DNA from: Chalciporus piperatus
Lineage: Eukaryota > Basidiomycota > Agaricomycetes > Boletales > Boletaceae
Direction: 5' to 3'
DNA: 64,000 bases
NCBI GenBank assembly: GCA_038093975.1
Contig: JBBPTG010000003.1
Location: 434,001-498,000 of the forward strand
Shown in pieces: positions 63,038 through 64,000 of the stretch. The notes beneath the pieces are model-generated. The model searched no databases and was not told the origin of the DNA. It was given only the letters and a program-made list of their open reading frames with translations. Made by a program: the position numbers and the translations under genes. The first letter of the stretch is position 1; each line of letters opens with the position of its first letter.

Positions 63038-63320
63038 GCTCTTTTCTGCACATCGCTGCTGAATCGTATTCTGTAGAATCCTCCCCTGAACGTTGTTGTG
63101 TGCCTTGATTTAACGTGTGGGCGCACTTGCTCCTATTCCCACTGCCATCTTTATCGTAGCGATTTGTTATGCAGTTGTACCATAATTCAACACCTTGATT
63201 ATACTCACTCAGTACACTTGGACATTCTGATCCTTGAATCGCATTCATCTCTTTGTTGAATACGCGACCACCCCCTGTTCTTGATTATTGCCGCGAAACG
63301 ACTCGACCCGGAACTTGACA
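63038..63320. other. Intergenic region protease / DCAF-like gene
   Basis: About 280 bases holding the protease 3' UTR and the DCAF-like promoter; no recognisable elements. Confidence 0.4.
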
Positions 63321-64000
63321 ATGGATTTTGATGAATCCCCAGTCTTGTATCGAGTTGAAGATGGCCCATCAACCTTGCCTGCGTTTCTCCGGGAAACAGT
63401 TCCATCGACGTCGGGCTTACAGGCCTTGAGACGACGAGAGAGCAGGAACATATGGGCCCGCCATTTCGACAGAGTGAACGTTCTCGGTAGTGACTCAGTT
63501 CAGGGACACACCGGGTGAGCTTGTACTTCATCGCGGTCGTTGCACGTGTTTCATCCGAGGCCATGCGCCCAAAACCAGATGCGTCAACGCTCTAAGTTGG
63601 TCCCAGAATGGGGAGCTGCTCATTAGTAGTGGTGACGATCAGCAGTCAGTCCCCTCCACCATCCTCTTGACCACCGGGCCCTCTTCTGATGAATTTCATC
63701 CGTCAGGCTGCGGGTGTGGCGGATGGATCCTTCTTCTGACCCTCTTAACGAATACCCTTTCGCTTGCCAGACTGTCATAGAGACTGGTCATAACGCAAAC
63801 GTATTCAACGCCCAGATGCTTCCGTCATCGACAAGGATGTGATTATCACCTCCCTCTTCGCATGGTCTTCCCATGACACGTAAGCTGACCCCAAACTTTA
63901 GCGCAACTGTCGCGGGGGACAGGCAAGTTCGGGTGTTCGACGTTGGCGAGTCAGTTGGTCGCTCCCCTTCCGGTAATGAAATGAGATACTCCACCAGACA
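63321..64000 (+). CDS. DCAF-like WD40 protein (partial, cut by window end)
   Basis: Only the start is in the window: MDFDESPVLYRVEDGP..., a helical LQALRRRESRNIWARHFDRVNVL segment, then WD40 repeats. They run GHTGCVNALSWSQNGELLISSGDDQLRVWRM, then ETGHNANVFNAQMLPSSTRIATVAGDRQVRVFDV. Four exons are visible, with introns 63517-63588 or close, about 63644-63707, and about 63838-63900. The pattern, with RHF/WARH before repeat 1, fits CUL4-DDB1 associated factors (DCAF5/6/8, WDTC1), which act as substrate receptors for the E3 ligase. The remainder lies outside. Confidence 0.75.

Overview
This window is nuclear DNA from a filamentous basidiomycete, most likely an Agaricomycete. Three things point that way. 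The genes are dense and cut by many short introns (mostly 43-60 bases, very often exactly 50). Intergenic spacers are short. The gene content is fungal, with best-fitting family members of basidiomycete type: an OPY2-domain protein, RTA1, SSD1, verprolin, and an E2 of BIRC6 type. I see no tRNA, rRNA, transposon, CRISPR array or viral gene. The 3' end of the window cuts a WD40 gene.

Layout. 83-1233(-) CAF16-type soluble ABC ATPase. 1633-3567(+) OPY2-type membrane anchor. 3568-5110 is a 1.5 kb gene-poor stretch. 5111-8534(+) E2 ubiquitin-conjugating protein with a BIRC6-like UBC domain and an IBR-like zinc finger. 8763-10018(+) peroxisomal-type adenine nucleotide carrier. 10166-10769(+) TRAPPC2L/Tca17. 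11007-14360(-) RTP1/TANGO6. 14497-16516(+) eRF3/SUP35. 17167-18291(+) RTA1-like membrane protein. 18377-19012(-) small zinc-ribbon protein, possibly Rpp21/SNM1-like. 19429-24401(-) SSD1. 24827-26625(-) IDH2. 26959-27831(-) VPS24/CHMP3. 28237-31191(-) Zn2Cys6 transcription factor. 31368-33596(+) MED17. 33702-34848(-) RPL5. 35162-35962(+) RBM42-like. 36349-38773(+) CTNNBL1. 38834-40619(-) UTP15. 40810-41615(+) TCTP. 41764-43548(-) PDI. 43791-45129(-) verprolin/WIP. 45306-47551(-) unknown multi-pass membrane protein. 47966-59463(+) TRA1. 59589-61383(-) BRD8-like bromodomain protein. 61562-63037(+) vacuolar aspartic protease. 63321 to the end(+) DCAF-like WD40 protein.

The set is mostly housekeeping: transcription (TRA1, BRD8-like, MED17, RTP1, CAF16, zinc cluster), RNA and ribosome biology (SSD1, UTP15, RPL5, CTNNBL1, RBM42, eRF3), secretory and vacuolar functions (PDI, VPS24, TRAPPC2L, PEP4-type protease) and mitochondrial/peroxisomal metabolism (IDH2, carrier). 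It is not a metabolic cluster. The one functional pairing that stands out is TRA1 next to a BRD8-like protein; both families belong to the NuA4 acetyltransferase complex.

I do not see a clear-cut undescribed multi-gene system. The observations most worth a second look are the E2 carrying a lone IBR-like finger, an SSD1 that keeps the RNB catalytic aspartates lost in ascomycete pseudonucleases while keeping NDR-kinase sites, four introns that need GC-AG splicing, 15- and 16-base micro-exons, and the 149-base intron directly before the RPL5 start codon. All gene models were spliced by eye from reading frame, GT/GC-AG signals and remembered family sequences, so exon ends are inferences.
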